This document shows positions 4,873-6,308 of a DNA stretch of 6,308 bases, in pieces (position 1 is the first letter of the stretch; each line of letters starts with the position of its first letter). The stretch comes from Nitrospirae bacterium RBG_13_39_12. GTDB lineage: Bacteria > Nitrospirota > Thermodesulfovibrionia > Thermodesulfovibrionales > SM23-35. A program made the position numbers and the translations under genes. Location: contig MHEF01000014.1 in assembly GCA_001805125.1 (NCBI GenBank), positions 1 to 6,308 of the forward strand, given 5' to 3'. The notes under the pieces are model-generated. The model worked only from the letters and a program-made list of their open reading frames with translations, was not told where the DNA came from and ran no database searches.

Positions 4873-4888
4873 TGGCACCTTGCTTGAA
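4873..4888 (+). promoter_or_regulatory. Weak sigma-54-like site
   Basis: TGGCAC-N5-TTGAA matches the sigma-54 consensus TGGCAC-N5-TTGCA except for the important C of the -12 GC. It lies about 185 nt upstream of the ATPase start, leaving a long leader. A chance match is quite possible. Confidence 0.18.
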
Positions 4889-4960
4889 TCAGTTGAGTTA
4901 ACAGACTTTCTGTTTATAGAACCAGGGAAGTAAGCATCAGAGTAAGATGATCAAAACTAA

Positions 4961-4989
4961 TTGTATTTTTTAGATTCTTGTATTACTAT
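4961..4989 (+). promoter_or_regulatory. Candidate promoter of the GspA-like ATPase gene
   Basis: TTGTAT (4961-4966) and TACTAT (4984-4989) are 17 nt apart, giving a moderate sigma-70-like match. Transcription would start near 4997, about 76 nt before the ATG. The rest of the 4809-5072 gap shows only a short AT-rich hairpin (4900-4914) and no gene. Confidence 0.3.
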
Positions 4990-5072
4990 CTAAAAGACGT
5001 TCAAAAATCAAATATTAATGTATAAAAACGTTTGCTCGGCTATCTCTTCGGTATAACTAAACATGGACACCT

Positions 5073-6308
5073 ATGTATAAAGAATATTTTGGACTTAAAG
5101 AACTACCTTTTTCTATTGCTCCTGATCCCCGTTACCTTTACATGAGCGAACAGCACCGTGAGGCCCTGGCCCATCTTATTTACGGAATCAATAGTGACGG
5201 AGGTTTTGTACTGCTCACAGGTGAGGTAGGAACGGGTAAAACAACGGTCTGCCGATGCCTTCTCGAACAAATACCGGAAAACTGTGATATAGCGTTCATA
5301 CTTAATCCGAAACTTACTGTTGATGAGCTTTTGGCAACTTTCTGTGATGAATTAGGAATCAGCTATCCTGAAGCTAACACCAGTATAAAAGTCTTTGTGG
5401 ACCACATCAATGCATACCTGCTTGATACTCATGCCAGAGGCCGCAAGACAGTACTTATAATAGAAGAGGCCCAGAATCTCAGTGCAGATGTGCTGGAGCA
5501 GGTACGGTTACTCACCAATCTGGAGACCAATCAACAGAAGTTGCTTCAGATAATTATGGTCGGACAGCCTGAACTCAGGGACATGCTGTCACGGCAGGAC
5601 TTGCGGCAGCTGGCACAACGGGTCACTGCACGTTACCATCTTGGCCCCCTATCGAGCAACGAGGTCAGTGCTTACATTAAACACCGCCTTACAATAGCAG
5701 GAGCACATGGCAACCTGTTTCCTGAATCAATTATTAATAAACTTTACCACTTGAGCGGCGGAATTCCACGGCTTATTAATCTATTATGCGACCGGGCTTT
5801 GCTTGGTACTTATGCTCAGGGAAAAGACCGCGTTGACAAATCTACTCTTATTAAAGCTGCAAGTGAAATATTAGGTAGGTCCAGGGTTAAGAAAATTCCC
5901 CGGGAAACATTGAGATGGGCATTGGCTGCTCTGGTACTTATTGTCTGCGGGGTTGCGGTTGCCGCTACTTTTTATAATTACAAGTCAAAACCTGTGGAAA
6001 CAAAAACACCGGAAATTATAAAGTTGGACACATTAAACTGGTCAACAAACCAGCCTATTTCTCGAAGTAGAGAGATGGCGTACCAATCTTTGCTAAAGCA
6101 ATGGGGTATAACTTACAACACTGACAAAGGAAATGCCTGTCAACAAGCTAATTCACAGGGTTTGAGTTGTCTGGATTCAAGGGGAAGTTTAAACAATCTC
6201 CTGCATTTGAACAGACCTGCCATGTTGAAGCTTTTTGATAATCAAGGCAGGCAATTTTACGCTACGCTTACAGCCATCAATGGCCAAATAGCAACTTTCC
6301 TGGTTGGC
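5073..6308 (+). CDS. gspA: GspA/ExeA-like AAA+ ATPase of type II secretion (3' end cut by the window)
   Basis: The first 412 residues of an ExeA/GspA-family protein; the frame is open to the window end. The N-terminus MYKEYFGLKELPFSIAPDP followed by RYLYMSEQHREAL is the family's typical opening. GEVGTGKT (50-57) is Walker A, VLIIEEAQ (127-134) is Walker B with Glu in place of the more common Asp, and VGQPELR (163-169) is the sensor-1 region. SGGIPRLINLLCDRAL (228-243) is the sensor-2 / lid region. One membrane segment spans about 282-300. The periplasmic part (about 325-412) has the C39-peptidase-like pattern of GspA, with GNACQQANSQGLSC and LNRPAMLKLFD. A peptidoglycan-binding domain would be expected beyond the edge. 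ExeA works with ExeB to place the secretin through the peptidoglycan. The ATG lacks a clear Shine-Dalgarno. G+C looks higher than in the neighbours. Confidence 0.92.
   Translation, partial: MYKEYFGLKELPFSIAPDPRYLYMSEQHREALAHLIYGINSDGGFVLLTGEVGTGKTTVCRCLLEQIPENCDIAFILNPKLTVDELLATFCDELGISYPEANTSIKVFVDHINAYLLDTHARGRKTVLIIEEAQNLSADVLEQVRLLTNLETNQQKLLQIIMVGQPELRDMLSRQDLRQLAQRVTARYHLGPLSSNEVSAYIKHRLTIAGAHGNLFPESIINKLYHLSGGIPRLINLLCDRALLGTYAQGKDRVDKSTLIKAASEILGRSRVKKIPRETLRWALAALVLIVCGVAVAATFYNYKSKPVETKTPEIIKLDTLNWSTNQPISRSREMAYQSLLKQWGITYNTDKGNACQQANSQGLSCLDSRGSLNNLLHLNRPAMLKLFDNQGRQFYATLTAINGQIATFLVG

Noticed and set aside
4900..4914. AACAGA-CTT-TCTGTT hairpin after the RAM gene
   Set aside because: The stem is short, AT-rich and has only a TTTAT tail; not convincing as an intrinsic terminator.
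4850..4933. 27-codon plus-strand frame that looks mildly protein-like
   Set aside because: It has no start codon with a ribosome binding site, no family features, and stops close by on both sides; too short to support.

Overview
This 6.3 kb window comes from an AT-rich bacterial genome. A GspA/ExeA-type ATPase (type II secretion), two PilZ (c-di-GMP) proteins and GC-rich TCATTCC-type interspersed repeats suggest a Gram-negative environmental lineage, for example Desulfobacterota, Nitrospirota or a Planctomycetes/candidate-phylum relative. The sequence alone does not settle the phylum. Gene density is modest, with several intergenic gaps that hold real structure.

Left part (1-2430, minus strand): the first bases look like the promoter and ribosome binding site of a minus-strand gene that starts just beyond the left edge. 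Next comes a two-gene operon of PAC2-family paralogues (PF09754, proteasome-assembly-chaperone fold) that overlap by 17 nt. The upstream paralogue keeps the canonical Gly-rich motif; the downstream one has lost most of it and gained a charged C-terminal helix. A minus-strand PilZ protein follows.

Middle (2430-3290): a second, divergent PilZ-domain gene on the plus strand. Its c-di-GMP-binding RxxxR motif lies upstream of the first ATG/GTG/TTG, so it either starts at a rare ATA/ATC codon or is damaged. Behind it is a 420-nt non-coding stretch holding a 139-bp GC-rich inverted-repeat element, flanked by two related hairpin repeats.

Right part (3290-6308, plus strand): an AlkD-like alkylpurine DNA glycosylase with its catalytic Trp/Asp/Arg/Trp set, followed 13 nt later by a small membrane-anchored zinc-ribbon protein. 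A frameshifted remnant of a small protein then lies on the minus strand; its C-terminal pattern resembles the TonB C-terminal domain. Next is a stand-alone Lrp/AsnC effector (RAM) domain gene with a good promoter, a perfect Shine-Dalgarno and an 18-bp palindrome just upstream. The window ends inside a GspA/ExeA-like AAA+ ATPase with a membrane segment and the start of its periplasmic C39-like domain.

These genes do not form one obvious pathway. PilZ and GspA both point to envelope or secretion control, AlkD to DNA repair, RAM to small-molecule sensing, and the PAC2 pair to an unassigned protein-assembly role. No tRNA, rRNA, CRISPR array, transposase or complete insertion sequence was seen.
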